Assembly: GCA_900446925.1 (NCBI GenBank)
Contig: UAVY01000004.1
Coordinates: forward strand, 682,001-746,000
Length of the DNA: 64,000 nucleotides
Source of the DNA: Citrobacter koseri
Lineage (GTDB): Bacteria > Pseudomonadota > Gammaproteobacteria > Enterobacterales > Enterobacteriaceae
Direction of reading: 5' to 3'
Position 1 is the stretch's first letter; every line of letters begins with the position of its first letter. The translations under genes and the position numbers were made by a program. Shown in pieces: positions 24,663 through 36,180 of the stretch. The notes under the pieces were generated by a model that ran no database searches, had not been told where the DNA came from, and saw only the letters and a program-made list of their open reading frames with translations.

Positions 24663-25930
24663 TGTCCTTATTTTCCCTTGCGGTGCAGAGAATGCGGGTG
24701 AGATTTATAGGCGCGCTGCGCTATTCCGTCCATATTGGTCTGCTGCTGGGGGCATCAAGCGTAAGCGATCACGGGGAGTTTCGTTTTCCCGATTATGCCG
24801 GTGATATGCCCAATATTCATGCTGACGACTTCGACGCGCAATTTCTGCGACTGGTGAAAGAGAAGCAGATTGATGTCGTTTTCGCTACGCATGATTCTGT
24901 CGCGTTAAAACTTGCACAACTTAATGAACCCCGGCAGCACTACTTTTTGGTTAATGGCGATCGTCAGGTAACGGAGACGCTACGTTATAAAAGCGCTACC
25001 TATGCCCTATTTGACGATTGCCACTGGGTCCCTCATCGATACTGCGATCTTGCAACAATTGACGACTGGCCGGCGATCGTAAAACCAGACTGTGGACAGG
25101 GGGGAAATGGTGTACAGCGAGTAAATAACCGCCTGTCTCTGGAACAGGCGATTGAATCCGTCGCGCAGGCGATCGTGGTGGAATATCTGCCGGGAGAGGA
25201 GATCACCGTCGACTGTTTCACTGACCGAAACCGCCGTTTGATTTGGGCTGGGCCTCGTACCCGTGAACGTGTTCGGGCGGGTATCAGCATGCGTTCACGA
25301 GAGGTCGTTCTTGACGATGAAATAACCGACATTGTCGAAACGATAAATGCGCGACTGGCGCTTCGTGGCCCTTGGTTTGTACAGCTAAAACGCGACAGAA
25401 CAGGGAAATGGAAACTGCTGGAGGTGGCCTGCAGGATTGCTGGCGCAATGGTTTTTCAGCGTGCCAGAGGGGTGAATTTACCGCTTATGGCTATCCATGA
25501 CTTTATGGGACGCGATGTTGTCGCTCTCCCGGAAATGAGTGTCGGTATCGTTGATCGGGCCATTGTGTCCCGAACGCGAAGTGAACTCAACTATCAGCGA
25601 ATCTATGTCGATCTTGACGACACCCTCATTATCGATGGTTTTGCGGTACCTGCCGTCATGGCGTTTTTATACCAGAGTCGGGCGCAGGGAAAAGCCATTA
25701 CGCTGATTACTCGCCATGCGCAAAAACCTGAAGAAACCCTTATGTGCGCAGGGGTTGCGTTGAACCTTTTCGATGAGGTCATCCATCTGACTTCTGGAGA
25801 GCGAAAGTCAGAATATATACAGCCAAACAGTTTGTTTATTGATAACTATTTTCCTGAGCGGATGGATGTCCGAACGCTGAAAGATGTGCTCGTTCTGGAT
25901 GTTGATGCCGTTGAGTTTTATTTGCGCTAA
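24649..25930 (+). CDS. ATP-grasp ligase fused to HAD-like domain (one frameshift)
   Basis: The protein starts MKKINVLIFPCGAENA at 24649; one surplus base near 24706 shifts into the long frame (LGASSVSDHGEFRF onward). The ATP-grasp domain shows the glycine-rich loop IVKPDCGQGGNGVQRV, the hinge VVEYLPGEEITVDCF and the metal-binding end KWKLLEVACRIAGAM. The last 130 residues contain RIYVDLDDTLIIDG, a HAD-type DxDxT nucleophile motif, with FIDNYFPER as a possible late HAD acidic motif. An ATP-grasp enzyme would form an amide bond, for example between an amino sugar and an acid. About 427 residues after repair. Confidence 0.82.
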
Positions 25931-25941
25931 GAGAGCCTGTT

Positions 25942-27009
25942 ATGTTGACTGACGAGCAAATTGCCGATTTTTGCCATGCGTTTATCGAGAAAGCCTCACC
26001 TCGTTATATCTTTGGACTGACGAGTTATGGTATTGAAATGGCAAAGGTATTTAACGTTGAGGGCATCATTGATAATAAAACAACGCAAACTCAGATTGAC
26101 GGGTTTCCGATTATCTCTCTAAGTCAGGTTCCTTCGGACGCGTTGATTGTTTCTTCGATTATGGATGGCCGCCCGGTATCGGCATGGCGAACGCTGTCGG
26201 CAGCGGGACATAAACAGATCGATTACTTCAGCTTTTATCGCTATTTCAGCCACCTGTTAAGCAAGCCGACCTGGTATCATCAACCCGAATTTGTGCGCGA
26301 CTACGCCGAGAACCGTGAAGCCTATGAGCGTATCCGTGCGCTCCTTGCGGATGATATTTCAAAGCGCACTTTTGACGATATCATCAACTTCAGGCTTACC
26401 AACAAGCTACAGTTTCTTGCGCAGTATAATATTTGCCTGAACGATCAGTACTTCGATCTGCCCTTTATTGGCGAGTATGCCGAACATTTTATTGATTGCG
26501 GTAGTTTTGACGGCGCCACTTCCGTTGAGTTTATGCGTCGATTTCCCAGCTATAACACAGTATGTATCTTTGAACCAGAACCGCGCCAGGCGCAGAGTAT
26601 TCAACAGGCGATGCAGGGCAGGGAAAATGTTTATGTTTATCCCTGTGGCGTCTCGCACAGCCAGCAGAAGCTGAGTTTTTCTTCCTCGGGGTCGACTTCG
26701 CATGCGAGCGAAGACGGGGGGATCGATGTTGAAATGGTAGCCCTTGACGATGTGTTAAAAGGGCGAGTGACGTTCATCAAAATGGATATCGAAGGTTTTG
26801 AGTCACAGGCTCTGGAGGGAGCAAAACGGATTATTCGTCAACAGCATCCACTGCTTGCCGTCTGTTGCTATCACAAACCTGATGATTTCAGAACATTGCC
26901 TGAGCAGGTGCTGGGTTATCGTGAGGACTACGACATCTACCTGCGTCACTATACGGAAGGGCTACTGGAAACCGTTTACTATTTTGTCCCCAGAAAAGGT
27001 GCACAATGA
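25942..27009 (+). CDS. FkbM family methyltransferase with N-terminal Rossmann-like domain
   Basis: A 355-residue protein. The C-terminal half is an FkbM-type O-methyltransferase: SAM-binding HFIDCGSFDGATSVEFM, acidic-strand FEPEPRQ, and the family-typical FIKMDIEGFESQALEGAKRI. The N-terminal 90 residues (YIFGLTSYGIEMAKVFNVEG, IIDNKTTQTQIDGFPIISL) look like a small nucleotide-binding domain often joined to sugar-modifying enzymes. It probably methylates a hydroxyl of the sugar put on flagellin; the exact substrate is unknown. Eleven bases after the previous gene and overlapping the next by four, so in one operon. Confidence 0.85.
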   Translation: MLTDEQIADFCHAFIEKASPRYIFGLTSYGIEMAKVFNVEGIIDNKTTQTQIDGFPIISLSQVPSDALIVSSIMDGRPVSAWRTLSAAGHKQIDYFSFYRYFSHLLSKPTWYHQPEFVRDYAENREAYERIRALLADDISKRTFDDIINFRLTNKLQFLAQYNICLNDQYFDLPFIGEYAEHFIDCGSFDGATSVEFMRRFPSYNTVCIFEPEPRQAQSIQQAMQGRENVYVYPCGVSHSQQKLSFSSSGSTSHASEDGGIDVEMVALDDVLKGRVTFIKMDIEGFESQALEGAKRIIRQQHPLLAVCCYHKPDDFRTLPEQVLGYREDYDIYLRHYTEGLLETVYYFVPRKGAQ

Positions 27010-27695
27010 AAATCGGCATTATGCAGCCCTATCTATTCCCTTACCTGGGATATTTTCAACTGATTAATGCGGTCGATCAGTTTGTAATTTATGATGACGT
27101 AAATTATATCCGTCAGGGCTACATTAATCGTAATACTATTTTGATGGGGAACTCTCCTCAGCGCTTTACCGTTGCTGTGCCGGGCGCTTCATCTTTCAAA
27201 AAAATAAATACGTTAAGCTTTGACGTTAATGTTGCTAAGGTGCTGAAAACAGTTCATCAGGCGTATCATAAAAGGCCATATTTTGAACCAGTTTTTAGTA
27301 TTGTTGAGAAGGTGTTGACCGCCGAGCAGCGCCAGATTCCCATGCTTTGCCAGTATGCGTTTAAAGAGATATTTTCCTGGCTTGGCATTGAAGTGTCACT
27401 TCACATGGCTAGTGATTTGAATTATTCACGTGATGAAACTGCAAGCGGGAAGGTGATGAACATTTGCCGAACTCTCGGTGGAGACCATTATATCAATAGT
27501 CCTGGTGGGCAGCATCTTTATCATTCTGATGAATTTGTCGCTCAGGGGATGAAACTGTCATTTATTAAAATGGATGATGTTCATTACCCTCAGGGTGGGG
27601 GTAAATTCCATGCCGGATTGTCAATTATTGATGTGCTAATGAACTGCTCCCCCTCTGAGGTGAAAGTGTTATTGGGGCAGTATCAGTTAATTTAA
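27006..27695 (+). CDS. WbqC family protein
   Basis: A 229-residue member of the WbqC-like family, starting MKIGIMQPYLFPYLGYFQLI with the family signature VIYDDVNYIRQGYINRN. WbqC-family genes occur in O-antigen and glycan clusters beside DegT aminotransferases and are thought to modify amino sugars, but no mechanism is settled. It overlaps the FkbM gene by four bases. The next gene starts 45 bases after its stop. The frame is intact. Confidence 0.87.
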   Translation: MKIGIMQPYLFPYLGYFQLINAVDQFVIYDDVNYIRQGYINRNTILMGNSPQRFTVAVPGASSFKKINTLSFDVNVAKVLKTVHQAYHKRPYFEPVFSIVEKVLTAEQRQIPMLCQYAFKEIFSWLGIEVSLHMASDLNYSRDETASGKVMNICRTLGGDHYINSPGGQHLYHSDEFVAQGMKLSFIKMDDVHYPQGGGKFHAGLSIIDVLMNCSPSEVKVLLGQYQLI

Positions 27696-27739
27696 TGCGG
27701 TGCGATGCGCTTTCGTTTATCGGTGCGGGCGGAGAAATT

Positions 27740-28912
27740 ATGGATAAGAACATTTTTGTTACCAGTCCTTTATTGCCACCTCTTGATGAGTTTATTCCTT
27801 ATCTGGAAGAAATATGGCAAAACAAACAATTAACCAATGCAGGTCCATTTCACCAGCAACTTGAAGAGGCGCTGGCGGAATATCTCGGCGTTGAACATTT
27901 GTGCCTGTTTGCAAACGGTACGCTGGCGTTGCTAACTGCGTTTCAGGCGTTACGCATCACAGGTGAAGTGATTACCACGCCGTATTCCTTTGTGGCAACG
28001 TCGCATTCGCTACTGTGGAATGGCTTAAAACCGGTTTTTGTCGATATTGACCCTGTCACCTGTAATATGGACCCACGGAAAATTGAAGAGGCAATCACGC
28101 CGCAAACTACCGCTATTTTGCCTGTCCATTGTTATGGCATCCCCTGTGACACAGCGCATATTCAGCAGATTGCTGATATTTATGGTCTGAAAGTGATTTA
28201 CGATGCAGCACACGCTTTTGGTGTTAAGCGGGAAGGGACAACCATTTTGCGCGAAGGCGACTTATCTGTCTTGAGTTTCCATGCCACAAAAGTATTCAAT
28301 ACGATAGAAGGCGGAGCGATTATCTGCCATGATAAAAAAACGAAACAACGCATTGATTATTTGAAAAACTTTGGTTTTGCCGGGGAAACCACCGTTGTGG
28401 CGCCTGGCATAAATGGCAAAATGAATGAAGTTCAGTCAGCGTTTGGTTTATTGCAACTTCGCCATATCGATAAAGCATTAGCTGAGCGCGCGGCGCTGTT
28501 TGATAACTATAAAACACTCCTGGCTGATATTCCTGGTATCTCACTGCTGATCCCGCCGGATAATATTGCATGGAATCATGCTTATTGCCCAATTATGGTT
28601 TCGGATGCGTTTCCTGTTTCGCGAGATGGGGTTTATGATTTATTAAAGTCCCACAATATTATGCCCCGTCGTTATTTCTACCCATTAATTAGTAGCTTCC
28701 CAATGTATCGTGCGCTGGAGAGCGCCAGACAAGATAAACTTAAAATTGCGCAATTACGTGCAGATGAAGTCCTTTGTTTGCCTCTCTATCCTGGCCTTGA
28801 GAAAGAGGTACAGGTAGAAATTGCTTCATTGTTAAAAGGAGTGAGCGAAAATGTGAGTAGTGACTCATCAGCGTTGAAAACTGATGAGATTTTTGCCGAG
28901 CGCGTTGCCTGA
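27740..28912 (+). CDS. DegT/DnrJ/EryC1/StrS sugar aminotransferase
   Basis: A 390-residue PLP-dependent aminotransferase. ANGTLALLTAFQAL holds the phosphate-binding turn, YDAAHAFGV the aspartate that contacts the PLP ring nitrogen, and SFHATKVFNTIEGGAI the lysine that forms the internal aldimine. ATG at 27740 has GGAGAAATT before it; a longer in-frame start at 27695 lacks one. The family makes amino sugars from nucleotide-linked keto sugars, e.g. VioA or QdtB acting on dTDP-4-keto- or 3-keto-6-deoxyglucose. Here it could supply an amino sugar for flagellin. Last gene of the island. Confidence 0.9.
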   Translation: MDKNIFVTSPLLPPLDEFIPYLEEIWQNKQLTNAGPFHQQLEEALAEYLGVEHLCLFANGTLALLTAFQALRITGEVITTPYSFVATSHSLLWNGLKPVFVDIDPVTCNMDPRKIEEAITPQTTAILPVHCYGIPCDTAHIQQIADIYGLKVIYDAAHAFGVKREGTTILREGDLSVLSFHATKVFNTIEGGAIICHDKKTKQRIDYLKNFGFAGETTVVAPGINGKMNEVQSAFGLLQLRHIDKALAERAALFDNYKTLLADIPGISLLIPPDNIAWNHAYCPIMVSDAFPVSRDGVYDLLKSHNIMPRRYFYPLISSFPMYRALESARQDKLKIAQLRADEVLCLPLYPGLEKEVQVEIASLLKGVSENVSSDSSALKTDEIFAERVA

Positions 28913-28936
28913 TTTTTAGATCCCCTGAGGGGAATT

Positions 28937-28962
28937 GGGGGTTATAAATAACGGTAACCCCC
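28937..28962. terminator. Hairpin after the flagellin modification island
   Basis: GGGGGTTA and TAACCCCC pair across a 10-base loop 24 bases after the last island gene. There is no T-run, so termination is uncertain. Confidence 0.45.
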
Positions 28963-29025
28963 AAATAACCCCTCATTTCACCCACTATTCACCCGATTAA
29001 AACCCCTCCAGAATCGGATAATCAT

Positions 29026-29033
29026 GCCGATAA
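29026..29033 (+). promoter_or_regulatory. GCCGATAA, possible sigma-28 -10 element of fliA
   Basis: The exact FliA -10 consensus occurs 26 bases before the fliA start. No TAAA stands 15 bases upstream (the nearest is 24 bases away at 28998-29001), so it may be an incomplete or degenerate site. fliA also has an FlhDC-dependent promoter in relatives. Confidence 0.4.
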
Positions 29034-29058
29034 CTCAACTAACGCAGGGCTGTTTATC

Positions 29059-29778
29059 GTGAATTCACTGTATACCGCTGAAGGTGTAATGGATAAACAC
29101 TCGCTGTGGCAGCGTTATGTACCGCTGGTGCGTCACGAAGCATTGCGCCTGCAGGTGCGTTTGCCGGCGAGCGTGGAACTGGACGATCTGCTACAAGCGG
29201 GCGGTATCGGGTTATTGAATGCAGTTGACCGATATGACGCTCTGCAAGGAACGGCATTTACCACTTACGCAGTGCAGCGTATTCGTGGAGCGATGCTGGA
29301 TGAACTACGCAGCCGTGACTGGGTGCCGCGTAGCGTCCGGCGCAATGCTCGCGAAGTGGCGCAGGCGATGGGGCAACTGGAGCAGGAATTAGGGCGCAAC
29401 GCGACGGAAACTGAGGTGGCGGAGCGGCTGGCTATTCCTGTGGAAGAGTATCGTCAGATGTTGCTTGATACCAATAACAGCCAACTCTTCTCTTATGACG
29501 AGTGGCGGGAAGAGCATGGCGATAGCATTGAGCTGGTGACGGAAGAACACCAGCAGGAAAACCCGTTACAACAGCTCCTTGAGAGCAATTTACGCCAGCG
29601 TGTGATGGATGCGATTGAATCGTTGCCAGAACGCGAACAGCTGGTGTTGACGCTGTATTACCAGGAAGAGCTCAATCTGAAGGAGATTGGCGCGGTGCTG
29701 GAAGTCGGCGAGTCACGGGTAAGCCAGTTGCACAGCCAGGCCATCAAGCGTCTACGCACCAAGCTGGGTAAGTTATAA
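29059..29778 (+). CDS. fliA: RNA polymerase sigma factor FliA (sigma 28)
   Basis: FliA directs class 3 flagellar and chemotaxis transcription and is held inactive by FlgM until the hook is finished. The 239-residue protein starts with GTG (MNSLYTAEGVMDKHSLWQRY), the known start in relatives. It has region 2 (ELDDLLQAGGIGLLNAVDRY, TYAVQRIRGAMLDELR), region 3 and region 4 with a helix-turn-helix (LNLKEIGAVLEVGESRVSQL). It should read the promoters at 18859-18885 and 19062-19088. Confidence 0.97.
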   Translation: MNSLYTAEGVMDKHSLWQRYVPLVRHEALRLQVRLPASVELDDLLQAGGIGLLNAVDRYDALQGTAFTTYAVQRIRGAMLDELRSRDWVPRSVRRNAREVAQAMGQLEQELGRNATETEVAERLAIPVEEYRQMLLDTNNSQLFSYDEWREEHGDSIELVTEEHQQENPLQQLLESNLRQRVMDAIESLPEREQLVLTLYYQEELNLKEIGAVLEVGESRVSQLHSQAIKRLRTKLGKL

Positions 29779-29838
29779 AGGGCGATCGTCGTCGCCCCTT
29801 AATAGTGCCGCACAACGTATTGACTACCAGGAGTTCTC

Positions 29839-30390
29839 ATGACGGTGCAGCAATCTAAAAGACGGCCACTAAGCCGCTACCTCAAAGACTTTAAACACAG
29901 CCAGACGCATTGCGCTCATTGCCATAAATTGCTCGACAGGATCACGTTGGTTCGCCGGGGGCAGATTGTCAATAAAATCGCGATTTCCCGCCTGGATACG
30001 CTGATGGACGACGCACAATGGCAGGAGGAGCAGAAGGAGTGGTCGGCGCTGTGCCGTTTCTGCGGCGATCTGCACTGCAAAGAGCAGAGTGACTTCTTTG
30101 ACATCATCGGTTTTAAACAATTCTTGTTTGAGCAAACCGAAATGAGCCACGGCACCGTGCGTGAATATGTCGTGCGCCTGCGTCGCCTGGGCAACCATCT
30201 CACCGAACAGAACATTTCTCACGACCTGCTACAGGAAGGTTTTCTTGATGAAAACCTGGCCCCGTGGTTACCCGAAACCAGCACTAATAACTATCGGATC
30301 GCGCTGCGTAAGTACGAACAGTATAAAACGCATACGCATGCCGGACAGATGCAGAAATCATCCCGGATGGCTACTTCTGATATATATTAA
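29839..30390 (+). CDS. fliZ: FliZ, regulator of motility and RpoS-dependent genes
   Basis: FliZ is a DNA-binding protein that antagonises sigma S promoters in E. coli and raises FlhDC activity in Salmonella. The 183-residue protein begins MTVQQSKRRPLSRYLKDFKH and includes the alpha-helix implicated in DNA recognition near the centre (TVREYVVRLRRLGNHLTEQ), which resembles a phage-integrase core-binding helix. It is 60 bases after fliA and normally cotranscribed with it. Confidence 0.95.
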   Translation: MTVQQSKRRPLSRYLKDFKHSQTHCAHCHKLLDRITLVRRGQIVNKIAISRLDTLMDDAQWQEEQKEWSALCRFCGDLHCKEQSDFFDIIGFKQFLFEQTEMSHGTVREYVVRLRRLGNHLTEQNISHDLLQEGFLDENLAPWLPETSTNNYRIALRKYEQYKTHTHAGQMQKSSRMATSDIY

Positions 30391-30477
30391 AAATGAATAA
30401 CATGTAGCGGAGTCGTGTTTGTGATTAGCAGCAAACCCTCTACACTACGGTCATTAATGACAACATTCGGGGTAACT

Positions 30478-32372
<1,895 letters not shown>

Positions 32373-32393
32373 CTTCCGGGTAGAAAAACACTC

Positions 32394-33062
32394 ATGCAAG
32401 AAAGTATCCAACTGGTGATTGACTCGCTGCCGTATCTGCTTAAAGGTGCGGTGTTTACGCTACAGCTGAGTATTGGCGGGATGTTTTTCGGCCTGCTGCT
32501 GGGCTTCATTCTCGCGCTGATGCGCATGTCGCCCCTGCTGCCTGTCCGCTGGCTGGCGCGTTTTTATATCTCCATTTTTCGCGGTACGCCGCTGATTGCC
32601 CAGCTTTTTATGATCTACTACGGCCTGCCGCAGTTTGGCATTGAGCTGGACCCGATCCCGGCGGCGATGATTGGCCTGTCGCTGAATACCGCAGCCTACA
32701 CTTCGGAAACGCTGCGTGCAGCGATCTCTTCTATCGACAAAGGTCAGTGGGAAGCCGCGGCAAGTATCGGTATGACGCCGTGGCAAACGCTGCGTCGCGC
32801 GATTTTGCCGCAGGCCGCCCGCGTGGCGTTGCCGCCGCTGAGCAACAGTTTCATCAGCCTGGTGAAAGATACCTCCCTGGCCGCGACGATTCAGGTGCCG
32901 GAACTGTTCCGTCAGGCGCAACTGATTACCTCGCGTACGCTGGAAGTCTTCACCATGTATCTGGCGGCATCGCTGATCTACTGGGTGATGGCGACGGTAC
33001 TTTCCGCGCTGCAAAACTATTTTGAAGAGCAGCTTAACCGCCAGGAGAGAGATCCAAAATGA
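32394..33062 (+). CDS. tcyL: Cystine ABC transporter permease TcyL (YecS)
   Basis: Inner-membrane permease of the TcyJLN cystine transporter. The 222-residue protein has about four or five membrane helices and the EAA loop that docks the ATPase (EAAASIGMTPWQTLRRAILP, about residues 120-140), typical of the HisM/polar amino acid family. Its stop overlaps the tcyN start by four bases. Confidence 0.96.
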   Translation: MQESIQLVIDSLPYLLKGAVFTLQLSIGGMFFGLLLGFILALMRMSPLLPVRWLARFYISIFRGTPLIAQLFMIYYGLPQFGIELDPIPAAMIGLSLNTAAYTSETLRAAISSIDKGQWEAAASIGMTPWQTLRRAILPQAARVALPPLSNSFISLVKDTSLAATIQVPELFRQAQLITSRTLEVFTMYLAASLIYWVMATVLSALQNYFEEQLNRQERDPK

Positions 33063-33812
33063 GTGCGATTGAAGTTAAAAACCTGGTGAAAAAGTTCCAC
33101 GGTCAGACGGTGTTGCACGGCATCGACCTGGAGGTGAAACCTGGTGAGGTGGTGGCGATTATCGGCCCCAGCGGTTCCGGTAAAACAACGCTGCTGCGCA
33201 GCATTAATTTGCTGGAGCAGCCTGAGGCGGGCACCATCAAAGTGGGCGACATTACCATTGATACCGCAAGCTCGTTAAGCAAGCAAAAAGGGCTAATTCG
33301 CCAGTTGCGTCAGCATGTGGGGTTCGTATTCCAGAACTTTAATCTGTTTCCGCACCGTACCGTGCTGGAGAACATCATTGAAGGGCCGGTGATTGTGAAA
33401 GGCGAGCCCAAAGCCGAAGCAACGGCATTAGCGCGGGAAACTGCTGGCGAAGGTAGGACTGGCCGGGAAAGAGACCAGCTATCCGCGTCGTCTGTCCGGT
33501 GGGCAGCAGCAGCGTGTGGCGATTGCCCGCGCGCTGGCGATGCGCCCGGAGGTGATTTTGTTTGATGAACCGACTTCCGCGCTCGACCCTGAGCTGGTGG
33601 GGGAGGTGCTCAGTACGATACGCCAGCTGGCGCAGGAAAAGCGCACGATGGTTATCGTGACGCATGAAATGAGCTTTGCGCGCGACGTGGCTGACCGGGT
33701 GATATTTATGGATCAGGGGCGCATTGTGGAGCAGGGCGCGGCCAAACCGTTATTTGCCAATCCTCAGCAACCACGCACGCGTCAGTTTCTTGAGAAGTTC
33801 CTGATGCAATAA
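33059..33812 (+). CDS. tcyN: Cystine ABC transporter ATPase TcyN (YecC), frameshifted
   Basis: ATP-binding subunit of the cystine importer. Walker A is IIGPSGSGKTTLLRS (about residue 33-47) and the Q-loop is VGFVFQNFNLFPHRT. One surplus A at 33438-33440 shifts the frame after TALAR; the second frame supplies the signature LSGGQQQRVAIARAL, Walker B VILFDEPTSALDPEL and the H-loop IVTHEMSFARDV. The repaired protein is 250 residues, the family length. Confidence 0.94.
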
Positions 33813-34045
33813 GTGTTTTCGCGCACTCGCCTGAAATAATCCCGTTTTGGGCGAGTGTATTTAAATAAATATCAATAATACCCGCCTGATTATAGCCGTA
33901 ATCCCTTTGTGTTCTCCCGCCGGATGAAACACACCTCAAGTAATTCGCCATCTGACCGATATTTTCTACATATAAACTTCATTTATGTGTTAGCTTGTTT
34001 TAAACATTATAATGATTATCAATCTCAGGGGTGTTACCGTTTAGT

Positions 34046-34768
34046 ATGCAGGAAAATGATTTCTTCACCTGGCGACGGAGTATGCTGGTACGCTTTCAGG
34101 AAATGGCGACGGCAGAAGATGTCTACACTGAATTACAACATCAGACACAGCAGCTTGAATATGATTATTATGCGCTGTGCGTTCGCCATCCCGTCCCGTT
34201 TACGCGGCCAAAAATCTCCGTTCACACTACGTACCCGCAAGCGTGGGTGGCGCATTATCAGTCTGAAAACTATTTCTCTATTGATCCGGTATTAAAGCCG
34301 GAAAATTTCCGCCAGGGGCATCTGGCATGGAATGATGCCTTATTTAGCGAAGCGCAGTCGCTATGGGACGCGGCGCGCGCGCACGGTCTACGCCGGGGGG
34401 CAACGCAATGCCTGATGCTGCCGAATCGGGCGCTGGGCTTCCTCTCTGTCTCCCGGGCGAACGCCCGCCATGCGCCGTTTGCACATGATGAAATTGAACT
34501 CCGGTTGCAACTGCTGGTGCGTGAGAGCCTGTCGGCGCTGACGCGGCTGGAGGATGAAATGGTGATGACGCCAGAAATGCGCTTCAGTAAGCGAGAGAAA
34601 GAGATCCTGAAGTGGACGGCGGAAGGAAAGACGTCATCAGAGATCGCGATGATTCTGTCAATCTCAGAGAACACCGTTAACTTTCATCAGAAAAACATGC
34701 AGAAAAAGTTTAACGCGCCGAATAAAACGCAGATTGCCTGCTATGCGGCCGCGACGGGCCTGATCTGA
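34046..34768 (+). CDS. sdiA: LuxR-family quorum-sensing regulator SdiA
   Basis: SdiA binds acyl-homoserine lactones from other species and regulates transcription. The 240-residue protein has the autoinducer domain (residues about 10-165, with YDYYALCVRHPVPF and NALRFG-like NRALGFLSVSRAN) and a C-terminal LuxR helix-turn-helix (FSKREKEILKWTAEGKTSSE, NTVNFHQKNMQKK). The N-terminal domain differs noticeably from E. coli K-12 SdiA. The ATG at 34046 (MQENDFFTWRRSM) matches the family start better than one 15 bases upstream. Confidence 0.95.
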   Translation: MQENDFFTWRRSMLVRFQEMATAEDVYTELQHQTQQLEYDYYALCVRHPVPFTRPKISVHTTYPQAWVAHYQSENYFSIDPVLKPENFRQGHLAWNDALFSEAQSLWDAARAHGLRRGATQCLMLPNRALGFLSVSRANARHAPFAHDEIELRLQLLVRESLSALTRLEDEMVMTPEMRFSKREKEILKWTAEGKTSSEIAMILSISENTVNFHQKNMQKKFNAPNKTQIACYAAATGLI

Positions 34769-34800
34769 AAAAAACGAATGTTCTGCGTGCCAGACGCAAA

Positions 34801-34829
34801 ACCGGCTGAAAGTTTCACTCTCAGCCGGT
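34801..34829. terminator. Hairpin between convergent sdiA and yecF
   Basis: ACCGGCTGA and TCAGCCGGT form a 9-bp perfect stem with an 11-base loop. AAA and TTT tracts flank it, suggesting a bidirectional terminator. Confidence 0.8.
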
Positions 34830-34835
34830 TTCCTG

Positions 34836-35061
34836 TTACTGGCGGTAAGCTTGTTTAATTTGCTTAACAGTGCTGGAAAAATACCGCGGCCTGCGTTTCA
34901 TCTTCAATCTGCGCGATCTGTTTTTCCATCTTAAGAATCACGCGCCCTGCGTCGGCTTGCCCCATTGCCTGTAGCATCAGGGTCAACATGGCTTTCAGGC
35001 AGGTGACTTCATTGGCCAGTTCTTGATTATTCTCGGCAGTGGAAAAATCAGGCGTACTCAT
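34836..35061 (-). CDS. yecF: YecF (DUF2594) family protein (frameshifted)
   Basis: Small cytoplasmic protein of unknown function. The first 56 residues ([38 protein letters not shown]) match YecF; a run of five A at 34877-34881 (five T on the coding strand) shifts the end. With four, the protein ends [13 protein letters not shown] at 34836, giving the usual 74 residues. Convergent with sdiA, divergent from uvrY. Confidence 0.88.
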
Positions 35062-35526
35062 TTATTTTCCTCGTTATGTTTTCAGTGAAAAAGTGCGATG
35101 GCAAATGTTAAGGCGGCGGAGTATACCATAAGCTGCGCCAAAAATAGCAGTGGTTGTTTTTTGATCGCAAATCAAACCAGCGCCATTAAAATAAACAACG
35201 CCTTGCGAGGCATATATTTTCCTCATTTTTTTGTTTACCTCGCGTATTTCGCGCCGTTAATTATTGTTACAAACTTGCTTGCCTATTTAGCATTTCGACG
35301 GAAGTGAGTGAATTTTTTGTCACTATTCTGAAACTATTATGCAGAAATAGAGGGTAAAAAAAGGCCGTTAGCTGTGGGAGTTTCCACGAAGCGTACAATC
35401 TAATTTCCAAAAACGAGAGCAAAATCGAATGCCCCACGTTTTTTACGTTTCAAAGTTGAGATAAAACCCGCTAATATAGGGTCGATTAACTATCAGTAGC
35501 GTTATCCCTATTCTGGAGATATTCCT
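35062..35526. other. yecF-uvrY intergenic region
   Basis: This 465-bp AT-rich gap holds the divergent promoters of yecF and uvrY. A 69-codon rightward frame at 35098-35307 ends in a hydrophobic stretch (FFVYLAYFAPLIIVTNLLAY), but it lacks a convincing ribosome binding site and I do not call it a gene. An ATTCTGGAGATATTCC leader precedes the uvrY TTG start. Confidence 0.5.
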
Positions 35527-36180
35527 TTGATCAACGTTCTTCTTGTTGATGACCACGAACTGGTGCGCGCAGGGATACGACGCATTCTGGAAGATATAAA
35601 GGGCATAAAGGTTGTCGGTGAAGCCTGTTGTGGCGAGGACGCCGTAAAGTGGTGCCGCGCGAACGCCGTCGACGTTGTGCTGATGGACATGAACATGCCC
35701 GGAATCGGCGGTCTTGAGGCGACGCGCAAAATTGCCCGCTCAAGCGCTGATATTAAAGTGATCATGCTGACGATCCATACGGAAAACCCGCTACCGGCGA
35801 AAGTCATGCAGGCCGGAGCCGCAGGGTATCTGAGTAAAGGCGCTGCGCCTCAGGAAGTGGTCAGCGCGATTCGTTCGGTTTTTTCCGGGCAGCGTTATAT
35901 TGCTTCAGATATCGCTCAACAGATGGCGTTGAGCCAGATTGAGCCTGAGAAAACAGAAACGCCTTTTGCCAGTTTGTCTGAACGCGAGTTGCAGATTATG
36001 CTGATGATCACCAGAGGCCAGAAGGTTAATGAGATCTCGGAACAACTGAATCTCAGTCCTAAAACGGTGAACAGCTATCGCTACAGAATGTTCAGTAAAC
36101 TAAACATTCATGGTGATGTTGAGTTGACTCACCTGGCAATTCGCCACGGCCTGTGTAATGCGGAGACGTTAACAAGCTAG
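35527..36180 (+). CDS. uvrY: Response regulator UvrY (SirA homologue)
   Basis: UvrY is the partner of sensor BarA and activates the csrB/csrC sRNAs. The 217-residue protein starts with TTG as in E. coli ([19 protein letters not shown]). The receiver domain has D9, D10, phospho-acceptor D54 ([12 protein letters not shown]) and K104 (YLSKGAAP); the C-terminal LuxR/NarL helix-turn-helix is [20 protein letters not shown]. The stop overlaps the GTG of uvrC, so the two are cotranscribed. Confidence 0.96.
   Translation: MINVLLVDDHELVRAGIRRILEDIKGIKVVGEACCGEDAVKWCRANAVDVVLMDMNMPGIGGLEATRKIARSSADIKVIMLTIHTENPLPAKVMQAGAAGYLSKGAAPQEVVSAIRSVFSGQRYIASDIAQQMALSQIEPEKTETPFASLSERELQIMLMITRGQKVNEISEQLNLSPKTVNSYRYRMFSKLNIHGDVELTHLAIRHGLCNAETLTS

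Noticed and set aside
35098..35307. A 69-codon frame between yecF and uvrY with a hydrophobic end
   Set aside because: No ribosome binding site, low-complexity AT-rich background, and I recall no such gene at this locus in relatives.
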